DNA of 32,092 nucleotides from Neelides folsomi (taxonomy: Eukaryota > Arthropoda > Collembola > Neelipleona > Neelidae): assembly GCA_034687125.1 (NCBI GenBank), contig JAQGBZ010000562.1, positions 1 to 32,092 on the forward strand. The letters are read 5' to 3'. Each line of letters starts with the position of its first letter. Position 1 is the stretch's first letter. Positions 1 through 10,994 of the stretch are shown here, piece by piece. The notes below the pieces were generated by a model. That model ran no database searches. It saw only the letters and a program-made list of their open reading frames with translations, and was not told where the DNA came from. The position numbers were made by a program, and so were the translations under genes.

Positions 1-409
1 TTGGAGATCAAAAAAGAATATTTGAAGGTAGATGGCATCTGCATACAGAATTTTCTATAAATCGGGTAGCTTGGCGATTAGACGAAGGAATCTAATCGGG
101 TGAAATATCAGCGAATAGGATAGCTTGAGGGTCGGATAGTCGGCAAGCTTGGAGATTAGATAGGAGATGTAATGCATTTGAATATAAGTCGGGTAGCTTG
201 GAGGTCGGATAGTCGGGTAGCTTGGAGGTCGGATAGTCGGCTAGTTTGGTCGGGTACCTTGGAGCTGCCCAAGTTGCAGGCGTTTAGTGCACATATCGAG
301 CATTACAAAATTAATTGTAAGTAGTTACATGTTTTCACATTACATGCTATTCCAAACGACATCGGCAGATATGATACATTTTTAATGTTTCGAGCTTAAT
401 AGTCGTGTC
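1..409. repeat. Degenerate 24-bp tandem repeat region
   Basis: No gene is seen here. Two perfect adjacent copies of a 24-bp unit that begins GTCGGGTAGCTTGGAGG lie at 188-211 and 212-235. A shortened copy follows at 236-265, and scattered variants of the words TCGGGTAGCTTGG and GGATAG occur from about 61 to 175. The stretch is more G-rich on this strand than its surroundings. It looks like a decaying minisatellite. Bases 266-409 show nothing recognisable. Confidence 0.6.
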
Positions 410-524
410 TGGAGTAAAGGCGAAAGCCATTCGTCGGACATTTGAATACATACACTTCCATTCATTTATTCACAATGAATTCAATTAATGCGGAAATTTT
501 ATTAGTCAATTGGCAATTTTTTAA

Positions 525-1675
525 TTAAATTATTGTTGAAAAGTTAACATTAAATTATTTTAAATGTGTTAGTGAATGATGCGAAAAGTAATTATTTTAA
601 AATTATTAAAAATAAAATGAATAAAATAAAATGAATTTGGAACCTTTGGAGGAATTTCTGTAGACAAATCCGTAAACAAACCTCCCTTAAATAAATTACT
701 AAGAATTATTACAAATATTAGCCATAAACCAGCATAATAAGCAAAACTTTTATCTTTAATTATTGTTAATGCTAAACCTTTACCCTAATCAAAAAATGAT
801 AAAATAATTAACGCTTACAAATTTCCTACCTCAAATATTTCTATCGTCCCACCCCTTTTGAAATAATTAGCATTGAATTTACTACAGGTTTGAAAGGAAT
901 TATCATAAAAGTGTCTTACATATATCGATGCTTCTTTAAAATTATTATTTATACTTCTAATAAATAAATTTAATTTTATAATATTCAAATCGTTTGGTAA
1001 AGGTAAAAGGGTTTGACAATATTCAATATAAAATCGGGAAATTTTATCTAAACAAGTTGGGCAAAAAACATTTATAATAGAAGGAAGTGCATTTGATTCA
1101 CAGATAAGGATGATTGAATTTGAATAAACATGGAAATTATAATTATAATGATTCAAAAATAATACTGGAGTGTATTTTAATTTTTTTAAACTGAATATGG
1201 TGTAAGTAGGATTTATATAGATATATAAACGTGAAATTCTAACATAAAGCATCTTTTCAGATAAAAATTCAGTTTATTCATTCATTTCATTTGAAAATGG
1301 GAAAATAAAAAATATTGCTTGAGAGATTATGAACTCTAATTGATAAAATGAACTTGGACCAAATAATAAAGGTAAATTATAACTCAAATTTTTAAGATTA
1401 TCTTCCTTTTGAAATAAATTATTTTGAATAGATTGAATAATATATGGAGATCCAAATCCATTTAAATATATTTTATATGAATTTGAAAGAGTTGAACCTT
1501 CTTCGTTGTTTTTCCATTGACCAACTAAAATGTTCAGACATGGATGGAAAAGTTCAAAATTTTTAGAAACATTATTAAAATTGTTTTTTTGTAACCATTT
1601 GTCCAAATGTATCGAGCAATTCAAGCCATTTAAAAGTGATACAACTACAATAGCAAAACCTAAAATGACACCCAT
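525..1675 (-). pseudogene. Decayed ionotropic receptor copy
   Basis: Translated on the minus strand from ATG at 1675, this matches the intact 690-aa receptor at 29875 almost residue for residue through residue 133 (secretory start, then the LDKWLQKNNF and PLLFGP blocks). Four lesions are visible. An in-frame TAA at 1276-1274 replaces Lys134. About 114 residues (284-397) are deleted, joining TIEIF directly to EVGNL. A TAA at 817-815 replaces Tyr403, with further stops beyond. Homology breaks near residue 467 (position about 629) and resumes only at the last few codons near 525-542; low-complexity AT sequence fills the gap. It is therefore a nonfunctional paralogue. The TATA box of the intact gene is retained upstream. 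Confidence 0.88.
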
Positions 1676-1777
1676 TATAAAAATTAGACGTTTAAAAACT
1701 TATTTCATGATATCTGCTCGTTATATAGTATATTTTGATCATTTAATTGATTAAAAGTATTAAATTTTTGGATAGGG

Positions 1778-1785
1778 CTTTTATA
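1778..1785 (-). promoter_or_regulatory. TATA box relic of the IR pseudogene
   Basis: Minus-strand TATAAAAG lies about 100 nt before the pseudogene ATG, in the same context (CATATAAAAGCCC) as the TATA box of the intact receptor at 29803. Its retention shows that the duplication carried the promoter. Confidence 0.5.
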
Positions 1786-2146
1786 TGAAACCAATTATAA
1801 AATTAACTAAAGTTAAGAGAATTATTAATGAAATATACTATATTAATACATTATAATGATGTAATTCAGGTAATAATGATAATTTTATATGAAAATAATA
1901 CCCATACAAGTATTACATCATTATTATTTGAAATGGCTTTATTAATATTAAATTATTAATTTGAAGATGAGAGTTGGAAGTTTATGTATTTATAAGGTAC
2001 GATATATATTATTTAAATGATAAAATTTTTAAAGTCATCATTAATTCATATTAAATGAAATTTTTAAAATTGAAGTACTTTGTTTTAAGTTTTTTTTAAT
2101 TATAACTTCGTTAGAATTTTTGAGCATATTTTTTGTATTTATTTAA

Positions 2147-2502
<356 letters not shown>

Positions 2503-2576
2503 TCGTTTTAATTTTACCAATATAAATTTTATTTAATCTTATTTTAATTAATAACACAATGCATGATTTAATCTTT

Positions 2577-2582
2577 TTTATT
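2577..2582 (-). terminator. Poly(A) signal of the TAF1A-like gene
   Basis: Minus-strand AATAAA lies 7 nt beyond the stop codon at 2589. A second AATAAA overlaps the stop codon itself. Confidence 0.5.
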
Positions 2583-2588
2583 ATTTTA

Positions 2589-5173
2589 TTAAAACTTAAA
2601 TTGTGGGTTTTCAATTTTAACGAGAGGAATAACTTTGTTCGCACGAGTTTGAGCTTGTTTAAAAGTTTTCCAAGATCTTCCCGGATCTCCTCCGCATTTG
2701 GCATTTTCCTTTAATTGCTTCTTACCAAATTTGTATCTTTGCTTTATCTAAAATACATTTTAATTGTAAAATCTTTACCATTAATAATTCCTCACATTAT
2801 AAATAATCTTTAATTAAACTACACTTGTACTAGTACTAGTATAATTATTAATTGAAATTATTTGTATAATAAATATTAACAAGTTAACTATTGGCATTTA
2901 TAATTATTTCTCACCCTTTCCCTTTCGCTAGCTTTGAATTCCGGTGGGAAATAAGTTTGGAGGAAACCCAAATACAATCCATGAAGAATTCCATGTCTTG
3001 GATTTGAAGAAAGCACGGAGTCAAAAACAATCTCAGCTTCTTCGACACTCCCAAAGACAATTGTGAGTTCAATGAGAGGTTCAATGAACATTGAAACTTC
3101 CGCTTCGATTTCTAATCCAATCCTGAGAAGTTCATTGAATTTAGCCAAAGCTTCACGGCCCATGATTTCATATCGGTCGTCGTCCTCGTCCTCTTCATTT
3201 GAAATCATTTTCCAACTTGAGTAAAACAAAACAGTTTCGATCAATTCAATATTGAAATCCACGAGTTTCCGTTTACAAGTTGCAAGCCGAGGCTTTTGTC
3301 TCCAAAAATGACTAGTCGTGACCCCCAAGATCTACAAAATAGAAATAAGAAACATTGATTAAATTGATTAACAATTTAATGAACAATTAATTAAACAAAC
3401 TAACATATTAAGAATTAACGGTTAAAGTTAAAATCAATTTAAATATGAAATAATAATTGTCAAATAAAATTATTCACTTTATACCTCGAGGGCGTTTCTA
3501 GTAAGGCCAATATTTCCTTTCATGATGAACCACATCGCTATTTCTAGCGCAAGACGTTTTGGATAAAGTTTAAGAAAGTTAAAAATTTCCCTGTACAAAT
3601 TAATATTATTTTAATTAAATACTGCAATTAAGTTTTAAACATTAATTTCAAATATTAGTAGAATTATTGAAAAATTTAAAGTTACATTGAAACTTAATTG
3701 ACTCACTTTCCAAAAGCTTCCAATTTGCCAAAATCATTTTTATAGAGATTGATGAAAGCGAGGAACCCGGCCTTTAAATATATAAGTAATTTATTAAAAT
3801 TATATTAATTATAGTTAAAATCATAAAGTCCATTTAAGAAAAAATAATTAATGTTTAATTATTTGAATATTTACATTAAATATGATTGGCTGTCTGACTA
3901 TATTAAGCTCATAAATTAATCCTTCAGCTCCTTTGGCCGCCAATTTCCAATCATGAGAAAAAACTCCTTTACGGATTGTTTCAATCAAAAGAACTTCCAA
4001 GGTTTTTAAAAAGTTGGATTTCGCTTTCTCCGACGTTCCAACTGAATGAATAGATTTAAAAATTAATCAATTAATTTAATATTTTGAACATTTAATAAAC
4101 TTTAAATATATGAAAAATATTAATTTAATTAAGTACCCGAATCATTTGTCCTAGTTGTTTGATTATACAAAATGTATTTCACTTTATCGGAATTGCAATC
4201 TTTAATGATCCGTCTCTGTAAGAAATAAACAAGCCATTTTCCAATAAGTAATTAATAATTACTAATTATAGTTATTATCGTTATTATTTTACAATTATAC
4301 ATTATACTAATAATTAATTAATTAACATTTTCCCCATAATATCTATTATTTATGTATTTTACTTACAGCAAAATTACGATCCGAACATTGTTTTCTGTCT
4401 TTAATCATTTGATCAGAATCTTTATCTTCAAATTCCATTCTAACTTCACAATCAATAAAATAAAGCTCATGTTTTTCAAATTCTTCCTCTTTTTTTAATT
4501 CAACATTTTCGATTATCGCTATATTTAGTTCCGTTTCAGAAGTGGCTAGTTGACCTTCTTGGATTTGACCTTGATCAAAAAGTTCATTAGCTTGTTCAAA
4601 CACATCAAAAGCTTCTTGAAAAAATTCCTGAGATCCTTCAAATTCTTCCGAATTTCCTAAATCCTGCCCTTCTTCCACTCCCCGCGAGTCTTCAAATTCA
4701 CATTCATTTTCATCACCATTTCCCAAAGTCTTTAAATCCAGCGATTCTTTCAATTCCAAATTTCCCAAATCCTTAGATCTTTCCTTAGATTTTCCAGCGT
4801 CTAATTTCTGTGCGGCTATTTTCTTTTGGCGGGCTTCATGATTTAGTTTTTTATTCAATTGTATTTTATCTCTCACATTTGGTTTCATTTTTCGCTTTGG
4901 ACGGGGAAGCGGTTCATTTCTAAGTTCTTCAATTTCTGCATCAAAAGCTTCCCGAGTCAATTGCCGTCCCCTTTTAGTATTTTTAGTAACGGGATCGGTG
5001 GCGTAATTGAGGGTCATTAAGCGCCGTGCAAGAGCAGCTCTTCGGATATTCCTCAATGAAGGGATTTTGACCCAAACACGTCGTTGTTCCGGTCCAAGTG
5101 AATGTCGAGTGTAAACATATTTCTCTTCATTCCGAGCCCCAACAGCAGCCGAAGAACCCCCGAATTGAATCAT
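2589..5173 (-). CDS. TAF1A-like RNA polymerase I factor, 7 exons
   Basis: Seven exons join in phase: 5173-4367, 4215-4137, 4041-3875, 3771-3707, 3590-3485, 3331-2915 and 2747-2589, giving 599 aa. TAF1A is a subunit of the SL1/TIF-IB complex that recruits RNA polymerase I to rDNA promoters in the nucleolus. Support comes from the helical region (residues about 296-547): FLKTLEVLLIETIRKG..HDWKLAAKG resembles the human FIQEALLKHQWQQAAEY repeat, and SNPRHGILHGLYLGFLQ resembles SNPNAHIYLYNFLK. The basic C-terminus ends IENPQFKF (human YSIVNPRL). The 269-aa first exon is extra: a Lys/Arg-rich part, then a Glu-rich acidic part to its end. Human TAF1A is about 450 aa. The start (MIQFGG) lies 9 nt inside an acceptor TTTATTTCAG, so the 5'UTR is spliced. 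The exon structure is firm; the family name is moderate. Confidence 0.6.
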
Positions 5174-5274
5174 TTTGATAGATCTGAAATAAAATGAAAG
5201 TTTGGTCAATAAAGGGGAATTAAATAGGCCAATAAAAGGTTTCCTCATTTCACATTCATTTCTACACAATTCTC

Positions 5275-5282
5275 ATTATATA
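5275..5282 (-). promoter_or_regulatory. Possible TATA box of the TAF1A-like gene
   Basis: Minus-strand TATATAAT lies about 100 nt upstream of the chosen start codon, leaving room for a short leader with a small 5'UTR intron that ends at the acceptor before 5182. Confidence 0.35.
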
Positions 5283-5723
5283 ACCATAAAAGACATTCAA
5301 CACACATTTTAATATAAATTAGGCATTTAACTTTAATAATTAAGATAACTTTAATATTTAAATTAAGATAATTTTAATAATTAAATTAAGATAACTTAAA
5401 TTATTAAATTAAGATCGTCAGCTAAAGTTAGTTAATTAATTAAATATTAAGCTAATTTGGTGATTAATACTTTAATAAGAGATCGTGATCAATGACAATG
5501 TTTAATATTGCCTTAAATAGGAAATTTATGTTCGTCTGTATAGAAACATTTAAATCAAATTTAAGCAATTAGGATCAAAAATCTATTAAATATAATTTAT
5601 TTTAGTAAATAGCTTTTATAACATTTTGTTTGTATTTTTTTATAGTTTTTAAACCCAATTAACTTTTAATTCATTAACCAACAAGATTACGCATTTAAAT
5701 AACTCTTAGCCAAGAACGAACAA
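5283..5723. repeat. Divergent intergenic region with 23-bp tandem repeat
   Basis: This spacer separates the divergent TAF1A-like and adenylate-kinase-like genes. Three adjacent 23-bp copies beginning TAAGATAA lie at 5341-5363, 5364-5386 and 5387-5409, with a partial fourth copy after them. The rest is AT-rich with no open frame. The core promoter of the plus-strand gene should lie toward its right side, but I see no clear TATA box. Confidence 0.55.
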
Positions 5724-8700
5724 ATGGCTCATCATCATTCAGCTAATCAAGTAAACAATTAAACAACATAATTAACAAACCATTACGTTAGGAAAAAGCT
5801 ACTTAAATTAAAATTCAAGTTGCATAATGTTAAGTGTATTTAATTTTAATGTGTAATTAACTATTTAATAACTTTCAGTACAATGATGCATTTTCTCCAA
5901 GGCGTCTCGGTAATTGGGAAATTCCTTCCCCACGGGTTTCCCTCCAGGGGAGTAATTGGGGAATCGGACACAGAAATTCCCGAACTTCACCTCGAAGCGA
6001 ACAACTCGATCGAAGGAGTTTGAATGACAAACGGAGCGTTCCGGTCATCAATCGATTCAAAAACCGCGTGGGGTCTTTTGATCGAAATATCAAAAGCGAG
6101 CCAAATATCAACTCGAGATTGAATTCAATTCCGATTCAACCTCGATTAAGAGGAAAATTGGGTTAGTAAATCATAAATAAAATTTTCCTATGTACAAGTT
6201 AACTAAAGTTCCAATTAAAACTAAAAAATATTATTTAATTAATCAAATACCGATTTAATTATTAGTTAAGTCTAATTTGGAATTTGTTAATTAATAATGA
6301 TAAGTCATTTTAAAAAGGAATCCCAAAGACCATTGAAGTTCAGATGGAAAAAGATCCCCAATTCGAAAAATACGAATCCGCAAAAAGACTCCGCGAAAAG
6401 GAAGAGAAAAATTTGCGTAAAGATTCAATCACAAATCCAAATCCCCTTCCAGTTTTCTCTCCCTTCGATTTGGAATTTTCAAATTTTTTGGCCAAAAAAC
6501 GTCCAATTATTTGGATCTTCGGCCGTCCGCCCGAACAAATCTGCAACGTTCGGAAGAAATTTTGTCTCCAATTGGCCAAAACTTTCGATTTTGCTTTCAT
6601 CGATCTCGAAGATCACGTCAAACGTTGGGACAGGAAACGGGAAGAATTCGAACATTTTGGAATTGAATATCCTTTCAATTCTGACCCAGTCGGGAGGAAT
6701 TTTCCTAAAGGAATTGACCCCGTTCTGGAAGGTCATCACAGGGTTATTCGAATGGCCCAACGAATTATCAACAATCCTCATGAGCAATTCAGTTTAGACG
6801 GATTGATGGAACTTTTAAAACTGGCTATGATTGAAACTCCCGCTAAAGGATTTATCATTGAAGGTTTCCCAACTTGCAGAGAAGAAGCGGAAAGATTTGA
6901 ACAAATGTTTTATCGCCCAACTTTAGGAATTTATTTCCTTTCTTATGAATGGACAAATGACAAGACGAAAACTCCAATTACGCTTGAGCCAATTTTAATA
7001 AGGAGAGATTTTCCTTATTGCGAAAGAGAAGTTGAATTAACAGCAGATGAACTTGGAAGTAAAACTCTCAAGGTAATTAACTAACTATAAAATATAATTA
7101 GTTAATTCAAATCAACTAACTAACTTTAAGTTTATTAAATGTTCATAAATCCATTCCCGAATCCTCCATTTAAAATTACTCGATTACTAAATTACTATCG
7201 TAATTATTTGTCTTGATATAATTGTCTTAATACTATTGTCTTAATTTGTTATTTATTATGGTTAATTAATTGTTATTTAATTTAGGTGATCAATAGCGAA
7301 GACATCGGCAAAAAAGAAACAAAATATTTGAATTCATTAGTGACAGTTTTCCTCACTTCCGATCCGCCGCTCTTCCCCGAACATTTCCCAATCCACCAAA
7401 TTCCAAGGAAATTTCTTCCGCCTTCACAAAGAGAAGAAGAAATTGAAATTCCTTTGCCGATCAGCCAAAATTACGTTAGTTATCCAACAATGACAGAAGT
7501 TGAGGAAAAAGAAATCCCAGCACCGCTTTTGCCCTTTCAGGTTCACATGATTCCCACACCGGAGGAATTCGCTTTGCCACCGTTGCCGCCGGTTTATGAA
7601 TTCCAGCCTTTGATTCCAATTCATGTACAAATCGCAGCACAAAATAACTTTTTATCAAAATTAGAAAAGGGTACGAATTAAAATAATTAAATTATTTCAG
7701 CATCACAAACAAAATTTTAACAAATAGAAACGAATTAGAACTGTTTAAATTAATGGAAATGATATTCGATAAAATAATAAAATATAAATATATAGAACAA
7801 CATTTAAGAAATGAAGTTCGAAGAGCTGCAGAATCTTTTAATATCACTCCTGAATCTCTTTATCATTATAATGGTAAAAACAAAATTAATCGCTGTTTAA
7901 AAATTTAAACTATTTAAACTAAATAATTAACATCATGTTCGAATCATGTTAAAGTTGTTTAAATTAATTTTTAATTGAAATTAGAATACGACGAAAGGCC
8001 GATTAAAAGCAAACAATTTTACAATTATGATCTTGATGAACTTCCAGTTCAATTGAGTAGTTCGGAGTTAAACGTCAAAGAAAATAATAGTAAGATTTTA
8101 TATTAAATAATATTTTTTTTCGTTCATAATTAGTAAAGCCCGGATATTTATGCAAGCCAAACCCCCGAAATATGTATGCAATATACAGGCCAAAAGTGGC
8201 CAAATATGCACGATATGCATACAAATATGCATATCCAAAATTAAGTCTATATTTAGCATGCATTGGGTAATAAAATTTAATAATTTGTTCATTTAAAGGG
8301 TAATTTTACGTGATTTGATTTAAAATTACTCAGAAACATATTTCATCAATGCGTAAATCAAATTTTCTTATTGTTAGAATGATTGTAAATGTGTGAAAAT
8401 GGGTAGTAATTACAAAACAACATATCTTTATAAACTGGGAATTTTTTACTTACAATATATTTGAATTACATGAAGATTTATTGAGAGATTGATAGTTTTG
8501 ATTAATACGTATAAAATTAATAAATGATACATTAATTTCCTACTACAATTTTCACAAAAAAACATTTTTCATTCATAGTAAAAACGATATAACCAATAAT
8601 GCTAAAGTTTATCCTAAGTCCTATCCTAATTGTGAAAGTAGAGTATATAACGTATAGGTATACATACATACTTAAATACTTACATAATGTTAAAATATGC

Positions 8701-10228
8701 AAGTCAAATGCAAAAACCTAAGAATCCGGGCTTTAATAATTAGGTGAGTTTGTTCAGCCGTGATTATCAATTGTAACTTAATATCGTTAAATTACTAGCA
8801 ATTTGTTATTAAATTAATAGTAATTGCGATAAAATTAATAGTAATTTGGGATTAAATTAACTAATGGTGAATTTTAAATAGAAGAAATTGTAAAAGGAAT
8901 GAAGAAAGTAAAGAATGAAGGAAATGACAAAAAATTCCCACAAGCTCGTCCAATTAAATTTGACGAGATCGAAGTTGGAGGCGGAGACGTTGTGGACCAA
9001 ATTTTCGACTTTCAATTCCAAGTTGTCCCACCGCGTTCCAACAGAGTTGAAAAAGAACGGAAATTGGACCAAGGTCAAAGCATCACTTTGGACAAAGCAG
9101 AGATTGAACTTGAAAAACACATTGAAAGTTTTCATTCTCTCGGTGGACCTCTGCCAACTCCACAAAATTCCCAAAATCAATTCTCGTCATCGGAATTCAA
9201 CGAACTCAACGAAGAAACAATTTCACAATCAATTTACATACAAAGTAGGAATAAACCATCAACATTCAAAATGGAAATTCCAGAAATTGATATCAAAGAA
9301 ATTCGCTCAAAATGCAAAAATGTTGTTAAAGAGGCAATTCTTAAAGAAAAAGTAATTTTTATTGATTACTATTCAATTACACTAAATTCTAATTAAATCC
9401 GATCCTTTGAATTTTTTGAATTTTTGAAAATTCAAGTTGATATTAATCAGTGACTGATGGCATGGTTTAGCCTCTGACTAACTCATAATGAAAAATGAGA
9501 AAAATTCTATGGTTCCAAATGTGCTAAACATTGAACGATTTACATTTAGGAAAATTCATAAATGTGTTAAAAAATGTTAAAAATGATCATAATTTAATAA
9601 ATTAATTGTAATTTGGCCAAATCATTAGGAGTCAAATCGGCAAGTTTCCCTTGAACGTGACATCCTGGCCAAAGCACTCCAAGAGGGTCAAAAGGAGGAT
9701 GGAGATTTGACCGGGGCTGATTCCCCGCCTTTGTCATGTTGTTGTAAGGTGCGGACGAAGGAACAACTCCCCGAAGCTTACGAACCTCCGAAAACCCCGA
9801 CAAATCCGCCGCCGAAAAACTCGCCCAAAAACCCGCCAGAGGAAGAGGAAGAAAAATACTGCCGGAAAAAAACATTTTTTTCGTGTTTGAAAAGCTCCGG
9901 GTCGGACGACAACAATTCGGAGGTGATGAAAAGCTCCCTTCAAAGGTTAAGAGAGCGAATGGAGAAGGAGGAAAAAAACAGACGAAGGTCATCGGTCCAC
10001 TTTGACCTCGAGAAACACGTGATGGAGGAAGTTCATTTGCCGGTCGAAGGGGTCACGCCAAAGAGGTCATCACTCAGATTAAATTCTTTAGTAGTGGAGG
10101 AACCTCGGGGAAGTTCAGCCCCAGGACCTTCGTCTTCGACAAATCCCAACAAACCCGATGAGACGAAGAAAGAAGCCGGAATCAAAGAAGTGGAAAAACC
10201 CAAATTTTACAAATCCGAATCGGAATAA
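5724..10228 (+). CDS. Degenerate adenylate-kinase-like protein, 8 exons
   Basis: Exons join in phase: 5724-5750, 5879-6161, 6318-7072, 7286-7670, 7739-7873, 7985-8089, 8882-9351 and 9629-10228, giving 919 aa. Residues about 165-300 look like an AK1-type adenylate kinase core: RPIIWIFGRPP sits where the first strand and P-loop belong, followed by a helix and FIDLEDHVKRW. KGFIIEGFPTCREEAERFE matches the KGFLIDGYPR block. The P-loop lacks the GxxGxGKGT pattern and its Lys, and the Arg of GYPR is Thr, so ATP:AMP phosphotransfer is unlikely. It may be a scaffold related to AK9/AK5-type proteins. The N-terminal 100 residues are Arg/Ser/Asn-rich. The C-terminal exon is Pro/Glu/Ser-rich with SCCCKVR near its start and an acidic run, probably disordered. 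The first exon and the 6318 acceptor are the least certain joins. Poly(A) signal at 10316. Confidence 0.65.
8126..8743. mobile_element. hAT-like MITE with 8-bp target duplication
   Basis: A 602-bp nonautonomous element (8134-8735) sits inside intron 6 of the adenylate-kinase-like gene. Its 12-bp ends TAAAGCCCGGAT (8134-8145) and ATCCGGGCTTTA (8724-8735) are perfect inverted repeats. The flanks ATAATTAG at 8126-8133 and 8736-8743 are identical, an 8-bp target site duplication. An 8-bp duplication and termini of the form TAAAG fit the hAT superfamily. The subterminal part at 8148-8235 repeats TATGCA five or more times and carries GGCC and ATATGCAT palindromes, as expected of transposase-binding sites. 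It has no transposase ORF. Perfect ends and duplication suggest a fairly recent insertion. Confidence 0.85.
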
Positions 10229-10986
10229 ATTCTTTAATGTCACGATGCTCAAACTTTGTCTTTGGAAAATGCAATTAAAACTTAAATGTTCAACCAGGGG
10301 ATCAAAATTTAAAGAAATAAAAATTGAATATGACACTTATTTCAAACCTCCTTTTTAAACCATTAAATCTATAGTTAATATCTTCATCCGTATCTCATTA
10401 AACTCATTATAAGTATAAAATTCGTTAATTATTACTAGTCATTTTTTAAATACAATTTTACTAACATTTTACTAAATATAGTAAACATCACTTTATATTA
10501 GTCGAGTAAATTAAGTGTTTTACAAGTGTTTGAACTTGCATTAAAGTTTTCATACAATACTGATTAAAATCAAACAGTTATTGTGATGGGATATTTAAAA
10601 GTGTATTTAAATAAATTATCAATTTAATTAAAATGTAATCACAACTTCACAACTTGTGACTTTGACTTTTTAAACTTTTAAATAAATAAAGAAACCTTAC
10701 CTGATTAAACGGACGTCTGGAATTATTTGTCTTGACTTCTAACTCCACTTAAAGTTCAATTGATGTAAAATCCTCTCATATTTTCTCACCACCATCATTA
10801 ACAAGAACTTTAATTAATTAAAGTAAACCAATAGCCAATAATTAAAATCGCTAAATAAGAATATAAACATGGAAAAAACGTAAAATAAAATATTAGTGTT
10901 TTGAACTTAACGTGTCTTGGTGGGTTTGGCGCGCAGTAGTGGAGGGATCGATTTGGGGGAGGAGTTGGGGGGTTTGCTCTTCAGCT
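10229..10986. other. Intergenic, 3'UTR then upstream of next promoter
   Basis: The left part is the 3'UTR of the adenylate-kinase-like gene, with AATAAA at 10316-10321. The rest is AT-rich with no credible open frame. At 10915-10985 the composition changes to a G-rich stretch (for example GGGGGAGGAGTTGGGGGG), which is probably proximal promoter sequence. Confidence 0.5.
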
Positions 10987-10994
10987 TATAAATA
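10987..10994 (+). promoter_or_regulatory. TATA box of the Ser-rich small-protein gene
   Basis: TATAAATA follows a G-rich stretch and precedes a CA-rich leader with unspliced-looking 5'UTR character from about 11015. The leader exon would end at 11477, before the strong donor GTAAGT. The only downstream gene on this strand with an acceptor just before its ATG starts at 14493. Confidence 0.5.

Larger units (their letters stand above)
410..2112 (-). repeat. Left arm of an inverted IR duplication
   Basis: Read on the minus strand, this segment matches the right end of the window. The promoter flank at 1676-2112 aligns with about 29460-29874, and 525-1675 aligns with the intact receptor gene at 29875-31947. 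The 3' flank at about 410-500 aligns instead with 28797-28895, next to the third, fragmentary copy. The arms are inverted and about 27 kb apart. The left arm has internal deletions. Confidence 0.75.

Noticed and set aside
5875..6111. Minus-strand open frame
   Set aside because: It is antisense to exon 2 of the adenylate-kinase-like gene, which has good splice sites and phase on the plus strand.
7671..7728. A frame break after exon 4 of the adenylate-kinase-like gene
   Set aside because: Using the canonical-looking CAG at 7700 gives a shift, but the acceptor CGAATTAG ending at 7738 restores the phase, so no break is needed.
8075..8292. Minus-strand open frames rich in Tyr, Ala and His
   Set aside because: They are translations of the TATGCA-type subterminal repeats of the MITE, not genes.
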